Source of the DNA: Chamaecyparis obtusa
Lineage: Eukaryota > Streptophyta > Pinopsida > Cupressales > Cupressaceae
Assembly (NCBI GenBank): GCA_027943335.1
Contig: BSBK01002161.1
Location: 496,001-560,000, forward strand
Direction of reading: 5' to 3'
Length of the DNA stretch: 64,000 nucleotides
The notes beneath the pieces were generated by a model. That model did not search any database, was not told the DNA's origin, and saw nothing but the letters and a program-made list of their open reading frames with translations. Shown piece after piece: positions 31,932 through 44,689 of this stretch. Both the position numbers and the translations under genes were made by a program. How positions within the stretch are numbered: the stretch's first letter is position 1; each line of letters begins with the position of its first letter.

Positions 31932-33890
31932 TGTAATGCCCCGCCAGGGAACCCAAAATAACTTAACCTAAACATGCGACTAAGTTTGCAGAATAATTTT
32001 TTTTTAAAAGTTAACAATCAATAACATCAAAGTTTACAATGTGGAAGCAAAGCATAACATAAACAACTAACATAGGTTACAACTCCAAAGGGATTCCTTG
32101 ACATAGTTTTTTTTTTTAAACTTAAACTTTTAATTTTATTTTTTATTTTTATAAATTTTATTATTTGATCATTGTTTTTTTAGTTTAATTAAATTTGTTT
32201 TTTAATTTAATTTTTAATTTAAATTATTTTTAAAATGTAAATTAGTTAATTCTAATTTATGGTTTTAGATTCTCATTAAAAGAAATTAGTTTAATCTAAT
32301 TTCTAATTTTATTCTTTTGTATTGTTAATGATTAGTACGAGGTGCATAATTATGGATATTAGTTCGTACTTTAATTGTTTTACTATTGTTTTGTTAAACT
32401 ATTGTTTCAATTGAATGATGAATTTTAATTTGATTAATTTTGTTGTCAGATTATTTATATATTAGATGAATTTGAAATCTAGGGTAAATTTGTATTTCTT
32501 TTAATTGATTGTATTTGACTAAAGTATATATATATATCCTTGAGTATGTTAGTGATGCAATCTTTAGCGTACATGTTTAATATGAAGAATTTTGATGCCC
32601 TTGGTTGATTAATCTTTGATTGATTTTTAGGGGTTATAGTTGACTTTTTGGGATATAATCCAGAGGTGGGATTGGGTTATCTTTATCTGTCATGTTTGTT
32701 TGTCGTGCATATTCTATTTTGGCAGAGAATTTGTTTTATAATGTATCTAGTTTTGCATGTTTCTGGTCTTGCATGTTGGATCTAGTTATGGAGATTCTTG
32801 AGTTGTGTTAACTCAGAGTTATGCATGACTCTGTGAAACCTTAGGGTAGGTCATCTAGGTGTTTATCAGGAATTGGATTGTAATTGGTGCCCGAGCCCAA
32901 AAGTGGCTACCAGGAGATCCCATTAAAAGTGGTTTAATAAGTGGAAATTAATAAACATTAGGAATTTAAAATGAACCTAATAAGATGATTTGTGCCTCGC
33001 CCATGCCTGAGTTCCTTATTGAGTTTGACTAGGATGGGAGTTGAGATGATGCTTGCTGCCTTTATGGACTGGAGATGGCATAGGTAGTATCTTGTCTACA
33101 TGAGAGGTTACTATAACCACATAGAGTCACTAGGGCACTGGGGTCTGAAGAGACTACCAGGATAACCCTAGAGTTGGCTTGTGTGATGAAACTTCTTGTA
33201 TACATCTTAGGTTTCCTACGTGTTCTATTTGCCTCTGGTAGAGTTTGTTATACCATGTTGTGCTTCTTGTACCTTTGAGTTAGAAGCTTTCAGGACCTCT
33301 TCCTTGGTTATTGTTGTCATTTGTTATCCAAGTGGGATCTAATGTTATCTCCTCAGCATGGTGGGAGTGGACCATTTAGGTTCACAAGGTTTGGTGGTAG
33401 TGATTCTTTTACCATTTGAGATTTTGATGTTCATGCACCGAGGCTGGATGATCCTTGTGGCAGTTGTTCTTTCTTTTTCTTGTCATTCTTGTGATCTTGT
33501 ATCATTGTATCATATATTCAGAGTTATCTTGATGTATTTCTTTTTAGTTATTGCATTACATACCCTACGACATGTGCAGTGGATGTAGATTAATATGGTT
33601 ACCTTATGGTACCATTTGTATTTTTGTAATCATGCATTTAATGTTGTATTTATCTTTTAGATGTTAATTTGGGATTCACATCTTTATCTTATTTTAATTA
33701 ATTAACTCTTTCGTAATCTACGTCAAGGAATCCCTTTAGAGTTGTAACCTATGTTAGTTGTTTATGCTATGCTTTGCTTCCACGCTATAAACTTTGATGT
33801 TATTGATTGTTAACTTTCAAAAAAAATATTCTGCAAACTTAGTTGCATGTTTAGGTTAAGTTGTCCTGGGTTCCCTGGGGGGGCATTATA
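31932..33890. mobile_element. Non-autonomous DNA transposon with ~170-bp terminal inverted repeats
   Basis: The ends 31932-32102 and 33722-33890 are long inverted repeats, beginning TGTAATGCCCC and ending GGGGCATTATA. They share CAGGGAACCCA, ACTTAACCTAAACATGC and AACATAGGTTACAACTC in inverse orientation. Flanks GTGGTTGT (31924-31931) and GTGGT (33891-33895) indicate an 8-9 bp target duplication, the right copy apparently short by 3 bp. Long inverted repeats plus an 8-9 bp duplication suggest a Mutator-like (foldback/MULE) element; hAT is an alternative. The 1.6-kb interior has no supportable transposase, so it would need a transposase in trans. Confidence 0.85.
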
Positions 33891-33895
33891 GTGGT

Positions 33896-36800
33896 TCACA
33901 TCATATGACTGGAGACATGAAAAAGTTCATAAAGTTAAATGAATATGATGGAGGAGTTGTTAGAGTTGGAAATAATGCACCTTCTTTGATTAAAGGTATA
34001 GGATCTATTACTCTTGATGGAAAGACTAATACTGATGATGTTTATTTTTTGGATGGATTAAAACATAATCTTTTCAGTGTTGGACAGTTAGTTGATAAGG
34101 GATATCAAGTTTGGTTTACTGAGAAAACTTGTGTGATAAAGGATAAAGATGGAAATCTGATTGGAATTGGATCTAGAACCAGAGGTAATGTATTTCAGTT
34201 GAGTCCTACTAAGATTGATGACAGTTGGTTATGGCATAGAAGGTTTTGTCATATAAACTTTCATAACATTGTGAAAGTAAGTACTACACTTGCAATAAGA
34301 GATTTACCTAAAATTATGAAGCCTACTAACATGATTTGCAAAGAATGTGTAATGGCTAAATAGAAGAGAAGTTATTTTCCTAGTAAGAAGTTTACATCTA
34401 TAGAGAAGCTGGAGATTGTTCATATAGATTTGAGCAGTTCTGCTAGGACTAGAGGATTCTATGGAGAAAGGTATTTTATGATTCTTGTTGATGATTTTAC
34501 AAGAATGATGTGGATTGCATTTCTTAAAGAAAAATATAAAGCATTTGATAAGTTTAAGATTGTTAAGAATAAAGTTGAGAATGAATTTGGAATGAAGATT
34601 AAATGTTTAAGATTTGATAGAGGTGGAGAATTTACTTCTAGAGAGTTTAACACCTTTTGTGAAGAAAATGGCATTAAAAGATAGTATTAAGCCCCTAGAA
34701 CACCTGAACAAAATGGAATTGCAGAAAGAAGAAATAGATCATTGACTAAAGCAGCAAGAGCTATGTTGTTTGAAAATGATTTGGTGAAGATATTCTAGAG
34801 AGAAGCAGTGAACACAGGAGTGTATACAATGAACATAGTACAAATCAGAGCAGACACATATAAGACACCTTATGAATTATGGTTTGGACATGCACCCTCA
34901 ATTAAGTATTTTAGAATTTTTGGAAGCAAATGTTATATAAAGAGAGATGATGATATTGGAAAGTTTGATCCTAGAAGTGATGAAGGTATATTTCTTGGAT
35001 ATTCTTTGAAAAGCAAAGCATATAGATATTTCAATAAAAGAACTAAGACTATTGTTGAAAGCGCAAATGTTAAAGTTGATGAAAAGTTCAAAATTTAGGA
35101 AAGAATGCTTGATTATGAATCTGATGAAGAAGCTCATCCTAAACCTAACACTAGATCTACTAAATTGTTTTATGAAACTAACAGTGATTTGTTTAATGAA
35201 AGCCATAGTGAAGTTATTGAAGAACCTACATTTGAAGAGAGATCTGAGACAATGACACCTACCAAGAGTTTGTTAAGGAATCATCCTTTTGAACAGATTA
35301 TTGGGAGAATCAAAAGAGGAGTTCTAACTTGAAATAAGGAACAATAACAGTTATGTTTGATTTCTCAAATTGAACCTAAGACTACTAATGAAGCTTTTAA
35401 AGTTGAAAATTGGACTAATGCTATGAAAGAAGAACTAGATTAGATTGAAAAGAACAAGACATGGGAATTGGTCCCTAGACCTAAAGATAAGAATGTTGTT
35501 AGAACTAAATGGGTATTCAGAAACAAGATGAATGAACAAGGAGAAGTAGTAAGAAACAAAGAAAGATTGGTATGTAAGGGTTACTCACAACAAGAATGAA
35601 TTGACTATGAAGAAACCTTTGCACCTATTGTAAGAATTGAAGCAATAAGAATGTTTTTGGCATATGCAGCTTACAAGAAATTCAAAGTATATTAGATGGA
35701 TGTGAAGTCAACATTTCTGAATGGAGAATTGGAAGAAGAAGTCTACATTGAGCAGCCTGAAGGTTTTCCTTTAACTCAAGAAGGAGACATGGTATGTAAA
35801 TTGAAGAAAGCTTTATATGGACTTAAACAAGCACCTAGAACTTGGTATGCAAGACTAGATAAGTATTTGTTAAAATTAAGATTTACAAAAGGAATAGTTG
35901 ATAGCAATCTGTACACAAAATAAATTGAAAATGGTTTGTTAGTTATAGTTATTTTTGTTGATGACATTATCTTTGGAGGAGAAGATGAAGCTAGTGACAA
36001 ATTTGCTGATGAGATGAAGACTGAATTTGAAATGAGTATGATTGGTGAGATGAAATACTTTTTGGGATTACAGATAACACAAAACAATGATGGTATCTTT
36101 GTAAGTCAGACAAAGTAAATGAATGACTTGTTGAAAAGATTTGGAATGGAGGATTGTAAAGCAGTTGGAACACCTATGGTGGCTAGACATAAGTTATCAT
36201 AGCACAAATGAGACTCCTGTAGTAGAATAGAAGAAATACAGATCTACGATTGGAGGATTATAGTATTTGACTCATACAAGACCTGATATAGCACATTCAA
36301 TTGGAATTGTAGCAAGATTTCAAGTTGAACCTAGAGAATCACATTATGCAGTAGTAAAGAGGATACTGAGATATTTAAGAGGCACAATGGACTATGGACT
36401 ATGGTATGAAAAATATGATGATTTTACCCTATGTGCATAAACAGATGCTGATTGGGGAGGCAGTGTTGATGATAAGAAAAGCACCAGTCGTGGAGCTTTT
36501 TTCCTTGGAGGAAGATTAGTTTCTTAGCTAAGCAAGAAGAAGAATTGTATCTCACAAAGCACAACAAAAGTAGAATATGTAGCAAAAACAAACAAATGTA
36601 ACTAGATAATTTGGATGAAGAAAATGTTGAAGGATATTAGAATAAAAGTTGTTGAGCTTGTTGTCATACATTGTGACAACACCAGTACAATTAGTATGTC
36701 TAAGAATCCTATATTACATTCTAAGACAAAGCATATAGAGATTAAGTATCATGTTGTACGAGAGAAAGTTGCTGAGAAAGAAGTCAGACTTGAGTACATA

Positions 36801-36911
36801 AGTACAAAGGAGCATATAGCAGATATATTCACAAAGCCTTTGCCTAAGGATACATTTGAGTATTTGAGAGGTATTCTTGGGGTTATGCCCCAGCCTACTT
36901 TTGAGAAGTGA
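33896..36911 (+). pseudogene. Copia-3 pol: rest of protease, integrase, reverse transcriptase, RNase H
   Basis: The frame resumes with SHHMTGD of the protease. Integrase: WHRRFCHINF pre-domain, D in HIDLSS (~34425), D in RFDRGGEF (~34615), E in PEQNGIAERRN (~34705). Reverse transcriptase: KWVFRNKMNE (~35510), KSTFLNGELEEEVYIEQPEGF, FVDDIIFGG (~35955). RNase H: HTRPDIAHSIG (~36270), TDADWGG, CDNTSTI, ending TFEK-TGA at 36911. Stops include 34361, 34682, 34688, 34796, 35096, 35330, 35345, 35441, 35597, 35693, 35921 and 36116, most at Gln positions of the family; two are at Trp (F*REAVN, S*LSKK). A one-base frameshift lies near 36200. Catalytic residues remain. Confidence 0.88.
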
Positions 36912-37254
36912 TGTAGTTTGTTGCATCAATCTAGTAGTACATGAGCCTTATCTTTCTTCTAGACTGGATGTTGGTACTTCCTCTATGGGGGAGTATGTGT
37001 ATCTGAGTTGAGTCATGAGAACTCTAGTAAATGTATTTTCTGAAAAGTGTCTTTTGACATTGATTTGTTGTTGACATAGTGATGGTATTTCTGTCATTGA
37101 TGTCAATGGGGGAGAAGTGTACATGAAAAATAATCTGAGACATCTGTTGGAGAGAACTTAATAGGATAATGAAGCAAGATTTGATTGATGAAGAGGATTT
37201 GAAGAAGCAGAGTTGCAGTATTGGATTTTTGGAACATTGACTTTCCATCAATGC
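36912..37254 (+). other. Copia-3 3' untranslated region
   Basis: No gene. Extra purine tracts occur at about 36987 (TATGGGGGAGTATG) and 37108 (AATGGGGGAGAAG) ahead of the real polypurine tract, as in copia-2. Confidence 0.55.
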
Positions 37255-37267
37255 CAATGGGGGAGAT
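37255..37267 (+). other. Copia-3 polypurine tract
   Basis: AATGGGGGAGAT precedes the 3' LTR start. The LTR's second base appears mutated (TTTTAGG instead of TGTTAGG). Confidence 0.75.
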
Positions 37268-38465
37268 TTTTAGGAATGAATGCTAAGTTTTTTGTAGCCA
37301 TTCTGTAGTATTTTTTGTTGCATTCATGACTATGATTGTCATTGATATCAACACATTGATTTACCAAAGACTTGCAGAGAAGCAGACAAAGTTTGGATTA
37401 GCGCACATGGGTTATTGTAGTTGGAGCTATGTGATGTTGAGGTTATAATCTTTGATATTTCATATGTCTATGGTTAAGAGAACAAACAATAATTCTTTTA
37501 TTCATGGAAGTTATGATCATTTTGGTGGAAGCAGTATTCAGGCAGTGTTCTTGAGTAGTGGTTTGTGGAAATCGGTTGATATCTCCTAATCGGAATGAAA
37601 TTTGGTTTTGTGTAGTTAAAGGGAAGTTGAAGACACATTGATAGTTATGTGGATGATAGTGTAGACTTTGAGGTCAAACAAGTGAAGATTTATTATATTA
37701 GGAAGCTGACAATTTTGTGTAATTTTGGTGTAGCGTGTGGAAACTTTTATTTTGTAATTGTATCCCACCTCATTTGTAATTATTTGAGTGTGGTATAAAG
37801 GAAGGAATATATTTCCTTGTTGTAATGTAGAAGAAAGAATGTTGGAGTAGTAATTGAAGATGATTGTGTATGATGTTGTATGCATGAAGTGAAGAATAGA
37901 GCTAAGTATGAAAGCGAATTTGTGAAGGAAGACATGCGAAGTGCAGAGATCTGAAATTGAGATCTGATGTAACAGTAAGTGCAATTTGGAATAGTCAGAG
38001 AAGAGGTAACATATTATTCTATTGAGTAATGCAAAGATTATTTGGATAGTGTGTTCAGTGATCTTACCCTGAAGCTATTTGGGCAGTGGGTCCTTCTATC
38101 TTCCATAACTCTTAACAGGGTTAGAATCTTTTAACATGGATTCAAAATCTCTTAACAGGGATTCATATGTACTGAATGTATTTCATAAGACTCCTAACAG
38201 ATTCCATCCTTTCACAAGGAATATTCATATTAGTGCATCTTTTGTGGGCATCATTCCCACCGGGGTTTACTCTTTGATCAAGAGGTTCCCTAGTCAACAT
38301 ATCTTGTGTTATTGTGTTATTGGGTATGAATATATTTCTATGGTTGGTAATTATATTGCTTATATGGTTTAATGCTTTTGAAGATGATAAAAATTATAAT
38401 TATTTGATAACTGATTCACCCCCCTCCCCCCTCTCAGTTATCTTGGTGGACTTTACTTTCTAACA
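37268..38465 (+). repeat. Copia-3 3' LTR (1,198 bp)
   Basis: It ends CTAACA at 38465. Its last ~418 bp match 30375-30792. It carries four TAACAKGG-type repeats (38113-38200), a GTGGG/CCCAC stem with CCGGGGTTT (38245-38270), and a perfect 9-bp terminal hairpin, GATAACTGA/TCAGTTATC (38406-38442). Confidence 0.88.
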
Positions 38466-38829
38466 ATTACAAGGATCTTTGTATGTGCTCTATTTTCTGG
38501 TAATATTTTCCCAATGAATAAGGCACTGACCTGTACTCTCTTATCTTTTTTGTATGGAAAATGATTGAAATCATTGTAATCAGAAACATAAAATCAATAC
38601 CAGTCATTTTACTTTATTTTACTTGCATTATATAGTTCTACCCAGTGATGGAGAGTCAATGAATAATAAGTTGTTATTTAGTACTTTCTCACTATTATCT
38701 ATTGTAAGATCTAGTATTAAATAAAAAAAATGAAGTTATATCTATTGGATCAGGTGTACTCGCCTTGGTTCTATAGAGCTAGAAGTGAAGAGGGCAGTCT
38801 TATCCCTATAATTGGTCCAGTTGCCTATA
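38466..38829. other. No recognisable gene between copia-3 and the chromovirus fragment
   Basis: It may be decayed continuation of the chromovirus protease/RT on the minus strand, but no motif survives. Confidence 0.35.
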
Positions 38830-40301
38830 GATTTCTCACATTTGGAACTAAACCCTCCTTAATATCAATCATAGGTATATTGGTGTCTCATGGAGTGTAA
38901 AATCCTATCCAGGTACCAACATACCCAAAAAAATATGACAACAATCAATAGGCATGATATCACATAACACCTTATCATAGTACTTTCCAATCTTCAAATT
39001 CACATAACATTGTTCACTTACCAGGAGTGTATACTCATCTTTGATCCATGAAATCTGATAGGGCTTTGGATGTACCAACCTTTCCAACTACAATTTTGTG
39101 ACCATCTCTTCATATGCCAGATTCTCTGAGCTACCACTATCAATGATTACCTTCCAAAATTTATCAAAAACTATACATCTAGTCTTTAACAAACTTTTCC
39201 TTACCGGATCTTCCTTTTTACTTTCATTCCATAGTTCTCTCCTTACCATTAAGTTATTTTCTTTTTCAGGTTCATTCGGTGACTCTTCTTACACCAAAGC
39301 ATTTCTACTACTACCAGCCTTCTTATTAGCATGTGTACATTCAAAAGATCTATGTCCTTCTCCATAATTGTAACAAGTTCCTCATAAACTTCCTCTGCCT
39401 AACCACTTCGGTAGTTACTGTCTCTACCTCTAGATGAACTTTCACCTTTCCATTCGGTCTTGCCTTTGTCCAGATTTGTCTTTTCTAGTTCAGATCTACC
39501 ATTTTTGCCATTAGATCTACCTCTTCCTCTAGGGAATCTACCACCTTGACCTCTTTGTCCTTGTTCATGTCTCTTGTTCAATTTCTCCTCAGCCTTCAAA
39601 GCAAATTGATAAGCCTCTTTAATGTTCTCCAACTTAACCATACTAATTTCCTCTTGGATGGGAACTTTCAAACCATTCAAGTATCTATTGATTCTTTCCA
39701 CATCATCTTCATCATGTCTAGATCTGATATATAATGTATAGAATTCCTCAGTATACTCCTTCGTCGAGCTATCTTTCTGCCTCTAACTTTGCATTCGCTG
39801 AACTAGGTTAATCTGATAATCACAAGGTAAGAACTTTCCTCTCAACTTATTCACCATTTTATTCCACACCTTGATTTTGTATTTTCCTTTCCTCTTCCTA
39901 TCCAGCTGTAGATGTTCCCACCATAAGGATGCATGACTTTTTAACTTTGTTCTTGCAATCTTCACCTTCTTATCCTCAGGAATGTTTTCATATTCAAAAT
40001 ACTTTTCCATCTCGCTGATCCAATCCACCAATTCATCAAAATCTAGCTTTCCACCATACTCAGGAGGATTGAAATGTGATGTTGACTTTAGACTTGTCAA
40101 AGCCTTCAAATATATTTCTTCACCATGATCCATAACAGGTGCAAGTTCTGCATTTTCCTATTCTTCTTCAACTTCATCATCACTAACATCTTCAAGATGT
40201 CTACCTCTTCTCTAGGATGTTTCAACAACTTCTAACCTAGCAGCAATCTGCCTTATGATATCTACCAATTCTGGATCTGCATCTCACCTCCCATGAACCA
40301 T
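38830..40301 (-). pseudogene. Chromovirus (Ty3/gypsy) gag and partial protease
   Basis: The minus-strand frame starts at ATG 40301 (MVHGR*DADPELVDIIRQI). The capsid region follows: LDFDELVDWISEMEKYFEY, KVKIARTKLKSHASLWWEHL, then DDVERINRYLNGLKVPIQEE and LENIKEAYQFALKAEEKL, typical of chromovirus Gag. A Gly/Arg-rich stretch (GGRFPRGRGRSNGKNGRSE) precedes a knuckle at ~39345-39385 reading CYNYGEGHRSFEC, where the second Cys has become Tyr. The protease C-terminal part (VLCDIMPIDCCHIFLG) lies at 38905-38980, after a badly broken stretch. RT and integrase are absent. Stops include S*RQKD near 39785. The fragment sits within the 3' region of gypsy-B. Confidence 0.8.
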
Positions 40302-40420
40302 CTTGACAACCCTCTGTAATTGCAGGTTAGATCACAATCTAGTACCCCACAACAATCAACTAGGGCTTCAATAGGAACCCTGCAAACCTAAATGCACAGA
40401 CCTAGATCAAGATCTCACCT

Positions 40421-40433
40421 CACTTTGATACTA
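40421..40433 (-). other. Primer-binding site of the chromovirus fragment
   Basis: On the minus strand TAGTATCAAAGTG resembles TGGTATCAGAGC with a few transitions, located between the LTR and gag as expected. Confidence 0.55.
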
Positions 40434-40435
40434 CC

Positions 40436-41110
40436 TAACGCAAGACTAGGAGTAAGAGGGGCCAAAAAATGGCACACCCTAATGATCCAAGCCTACCCAA
40501 CACATGCAGAAGCAACAAAAAACAACAGTGAGAGAGATAATGCAAATACTTTCATATATTTTCATCAAATAGACTAATACATGCTACGCTATAAGGCCTT
40601 CCCATTGAGGGCCAGATATTACAATAAATCATAGAAGTCCTCAAACATGTGAGGATCTGCCAAAATCTATAATTCTATCTTCTACCAACTCCTATCCCCC
40701 AAAACCCCCTTCTAAACTATAAACCAACAACTACATTTATACAAGAAGCTATCGAACTGAATTAGCCTTTAGATCCATATTCAACAAAAGGAACAATCAA
40801 ATCTAGGACCACATGCTTCCCAATGATGGATTCCAACATTAAATCTGTGATCCAATATAAATGCACAAGTCGGCCACAAAAGAAACTAAAACTAAATCCA
40901 TCGGTGAGAAAGATAATCGAGTAGAAAACAGGCAATGCCGAGTGCTAGTGAAACAACCGATCATCCAGGAGATAACTGACCACACTCATTAACCAAAGGA
41001 AACTGACCAACTACCGACCAACTCGGTCAAAGCAGAAACCGAGAAACACCGACAAACTCCAAAAAAATTTTGGTGACATAGTATTACCAAGGACCCGAGA
41101 TGCTCCTACA
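40436..41110 (-). repeat. Chromovirus 5' LTR (minus strand)
   Basis: On the minus strand it starts TGTAGGAGCATC (41110) and runs to the primer-binding region. TTGTATAAATGTAG near 40730 looks like a TATA box and TTATTGTAATATC near 40620 a polyadenylation region. There is no second copy in the window; the 3' boundary is approximate. Confidence 0.6.
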
Positions 41111-42639
41111 TCATTTTTGGTTGTGACTTCATTTACACTTGTCATTTTGTTTATGAGTATTATATCATGTGATGCAAATGCTTTATGTGTTAGCACAGAA
41201 TGTATGGAATATGCCATGCAATTTTTACTTTTCAAATGTATGGATTATGCAATGCAATGATAGATGGATTATGAAAATGTATGATTAGTTTATGCTTTAT
41301 GAATGCTCGTGTATGTATATAATGGATGTATGAAATGATCATGATATGTAATGTAAATGCAGCGATACACATGATATATTTTTTAGGTACTGATGAAGAA
41401 AAGTGCTCAGTCATTTGTCAAAACATATGTTTAACCCAGGATGGTGACTGCTTGCTGGTCTATTAAGGAGACCTTCATGCGATACTCAGTCCTTGTGTCA
41501 TGTTTAGCATTGTTTTGGAGAATCATTAAGCATCAAGTTGAAATTGAAATCATGAGATGAATTCAACCATGCAAAGTACAAAATGGAATGCAGAACAAAA
41601 TGTAGGCCTAGGACCTAGGACTTAGTCACTGATCATGTGTCAGTATTTTTCATCACTGAATATTTATTAGGTAACCAGAAAGTTGATACAATGCCCACTA
41701 GCTAGACAACCATGGACATATGAATATGGAATTTTAGTCAGAAATGTTAGATTAGATATAAGCATCAAGGCACAAAAGCCAGGATGACCTGAATATCATG
41801 TCCATTTTGATATTGTGATTTGTATAAGCATCAAAACATAAATTTTGTAATGACCTAAATACGCCTTGCCTTCAAACAGACCAAGAAAAGGAGAGATCAT
41901 TCCCATTCTCATGTGAATTTATCCGCAGTGACCATTTATCATTCACATCCTTGGATAATTTTGCGTTTCACAATAGAGAAGTAGAAATCACTCAAAAGAG
42001 ACAAATTTAGATCAAACTTCCTTGAATTTTCTAGGTATCAATGGTCAAGGTACACATGGCCATCCAATACATGATGGAGGCACTTATAGTGGACACCAAT
42101 TCATCTAGAATTTCCAAAGTTATTAGATTTTCACTCAAAGCAAAAAATAAAGAAAAGATTATGCCCCTTGTCATCACTCTCTAAATCTTGTAAAGGACAT
42201 CATCAAAGAGCTCAGAAGGATAGAATATGAAAAAATCTCAATGTGATTCAATAAGCATACAAAGAAGATAAAAGCACACATCAGAGATTGTGTTCAGTTT
42301 GTTTTTGCTATTTGTTTGTATTTGGTTGGAGCTATAAAATCCCTTTCTGGTAAGGAGACTGACTAACTGACTCGGATATAGCTTCAAAGGACTCTGATTG
42401 GACATGACTCATCTAAGGTACTAAGGACTACTAAATATGACATTGATTGCCCCCAAGTTTGGAACATTGATAGGATACATACGCTTTTGTTGATTGGTGT
42501 ACAAACTGACTTTATTGAAAACAATGATTTGGAAGAAACCCAGGAGATATGTACAAACTAAAGCATGACTGAATGATGGGAAATACCAAGATTGCACTAA
42601 AAGATGGAGCATTTTGAACAAGTGGCACTCATTTGCTGA
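41111..42639 (-). other. Gypsy-B 3' untranslated region
   Basis: No gene. 41600-41870 corresponds to 17790-18130 of gypsy-A on the opposite strand. It lacks an LTR because the chromovirus fragment replaces what should follow. Confidence 0.6.
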
Positions 42640-42850
42640 GTTTTCACCATCTTGGTAGAGATTCTATTTTTGCTACCAAGGCGCCTATTTATAGGTTTTC
42701 ACCAAGGCACTTTTTCTCCTTTTTCTTCTTTTTTCTGTATTTTTCATCTGTTCAATTTTTTTGTATTTTTCATTTTTTGATTTTTTTGTGAATCAAGGCA
42801 CCTATTGCTAGGTTTTCACCAGGATGATAATTTTTTCAGGACTTTTTCTA
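42640..42850 (-). repeat. Gypsy-B stem-loop repeats
   Basis: On the minus strand the units GTGCC-TTGGTGAAAACCT...AGGCGCC and GATGGTGAAAAC appear in the same order and spacing as in gypsy-A at 16957-17045 and gypsy-C at 63393-63490. Confidence 0.75.
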
Positions 42851-42894
42851 ATTTTTATGATTTTTTCAAGACATTTTACCATAGACTGAATGCC

Positions 42895-44050
42895 TTAGGC
42901 ATAGAACTTCTTTAGATGGAGAACGTTGATTGGTTTTCAGAGCTATTCTCCTTTAGTCATTGAGAGTTTATAGGGTCTAGAGCCAAAAGTAGTAGTGATA
43001 ACAAGGGGACCTAGCCAGTTGGGTTCAAACCTCCCCTTGTGCTCTCGATGTGATTGATTTTTGGGATTTTCTCTCAAGAATAGATCACCAACTTGAAATT
43101 CTCCGCGTCTGACTTTCTTGTTGTAGCCTCTAGACATTCTCTTCTACTATACTCTGAGGTCATCATATGCAGCTTGTCTTCACTCATCTAGTAGTTCAAG
43201 TTCTTGCAACCTAGATACTCTATAATCATCATCAGTTACTAGACCATGCATTCTAATTCTTAGTGATGGGATTTCAACCTCAATAGGTAGTACTACTTCA
43301 GACCCATAAACTAAAGTGAATGGTGTTGCCCTAGTGGATGTCTTGATACTTTTTTTGTATTCCCAAAGAGCTAGATTAATCATGAGATGCTAGTCTCTTC
43401 CTATCTTGTTGACTGTGTGATGTAGGATCTTCAACAGATTTTTGTTTGATGCTTCTGCTTGTCCATTCCCTTGAGGATAGTATATGGATGACCAATGTTG
43501 TTTAATCTTGAATTTAGAACACAAGGAATCCAATTCCTTATTCTTGAATTGGCTACCATTATCTGTAACTATTAAATGTGGAATTTTGTATTAACATATG
43601 ATGTAGTATAGGATCAACATTGAAATTTGTTTGTTGGTTTCTTGAGTTAAAGGGACTACTTCTACCCATTTTGTGAAATAGTCTATAGTAGTAATGATAT
43701 AGGTATGCCCACTAGAAGAATGCATATGTATAGCCCCTATGAGATCAAACACCCATTATTGAAAAGCCCATTGTATAATAAAATGAATCAAATCTCTCCC
43801 TGGCACATGAATTGAGTTACCATGGACTTGGCACTTCTAATAGTTCTTAGCATATTTGATAGCCTCTTTTTCTATTTCAGGCCAATATTACCCAGCCCTA
43901 ATAAGTTTTTTAGCTAGTGTTGAATGTGATCCACATATACCATCATGAACTTCCTCTAATGTGTGTCAAAACTCCTCTTATTCTAAACACCTAAGGAGTG
44001 TACCATCTAGACTTTGTTTGTACAGGTCATTACCTATGATGACATATTGT
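42895..44050 (-). pseudogene. Gypsy-B integrase, broken
   Basis: On the minus strand: zinc-module remnants (GICGSHS, KCQVHGN), core with DYFTKWVEVVPL (~43670), TDNGSQFKNKE (~43550) and QGNGQAEASNK (~43450), keeping D, D and the catalytic Glu that gypsy-C and element E have lost. Then TPFTLVYGSEVVLP, LQELELLDE, YNKKVRRGEFQVGDL, EPNWLGP and the end KKFYA-TAA (42895). Stops include FQ*WVF, C*YKIP, DE*RQA and GE*L*KP; the surviving long frames are 43180-43383 and 42943-43137. Although dead, it is the best-preserved integrase active site among the gypsy elements here. Confidence 0.85.
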
Positions 44051-44052
44051 GA

Positions 44053-44660
44053 TCATAGGTATTGTTTCTCATGGTGGTTGAAGGTATCAGGGATGATTTG
44101 GTCTTGAAGGTAGGAGAAAAGGTGTTTGTATCTAGAAGAATCATGACCAACAATAGTGTAGATCATGTGGGTTTTAGGGGAATCATATGCAGGAAATGAT
44201 AGTGCTTCCACCAGGAACTCATAATGTAGCTCATGTTCAAGCTGTTGTAGTAGAGATGATAGTGTTTCCATAGCATCAACAATCTTGTTCTCCATTCTAT
44301 GAATTTGATCAAAAGTGACTGAGATGAAATACTTCTTAAGGCCATCGACCATGCATTTGTATGGAACTAGTTTCTTATCTTTTGTCTGGTACACATCATT
44401 GACTTGGTGTATGACTAGCTAGGAGTCTCCATGAATGTGCAATTCTATCACTCACCACTCAATTGCTATCTTCATGCCATTAAGTAGAGCTTCATATTCA
44501 TAAATTTTATTCTGAATGCTTTAGGTATTGAGTAACCTTGAGATGTTATGAATAATATGTCTACTCCATATCCATTTTGTGTGTAAGATCTGTCAAAGAA
44601 AAGTTGCCAAGTCCTAGAAGATATGTGCATGATGGATGAATCAAGAAATTCCATCTATAA
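44053..44660 (-). pseudogene. Gypsy-B second (aRNH-type) RNase H, broken
   Basis: The minus strand reads TWQLFFDRSYTQNGYGVDILF (D kept, the Gly of DGS changed to Arg), then a frameshifted middle, then QTKDKKLVPYK and NKIVDAMETLSSLLQ with the final Asp. It aligns with 61320-61720 of gypsy-C. A linker (HYEFLVEALSFPAYDSP) leads to integrase. Confidence 0.75.
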
Positions 44661-44689
44661 TGGTGTATCATCAAACATTGGTGCTTCAG

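Larger units (their letters stand above)
30375..38465 (+). mobile_element. Copia-3: Ty1/copia LTR retrotransposon, 5' LTR truncated
   Basis: It contains the last ~418 bp of the 5' LTR, primer-binding site, gag-pol, polypurine tract and a complete 1.2-kb 3' LTR. A DNA transposon (31932-33890) interrupts the protease. Gag and integrase resemble those of copia-D on the opposite strand, so the two belong to related families. Many stops, one frameshift near 36200 and the loss of two thirds of the 5' LTR show it is dead. Confidence 0.9.

Noticed and set aside
33358..33588. Hydrophobic ORF inside the DNA transposon
   Set aside because: It does not resemble any transposase and is short; chance ORF.
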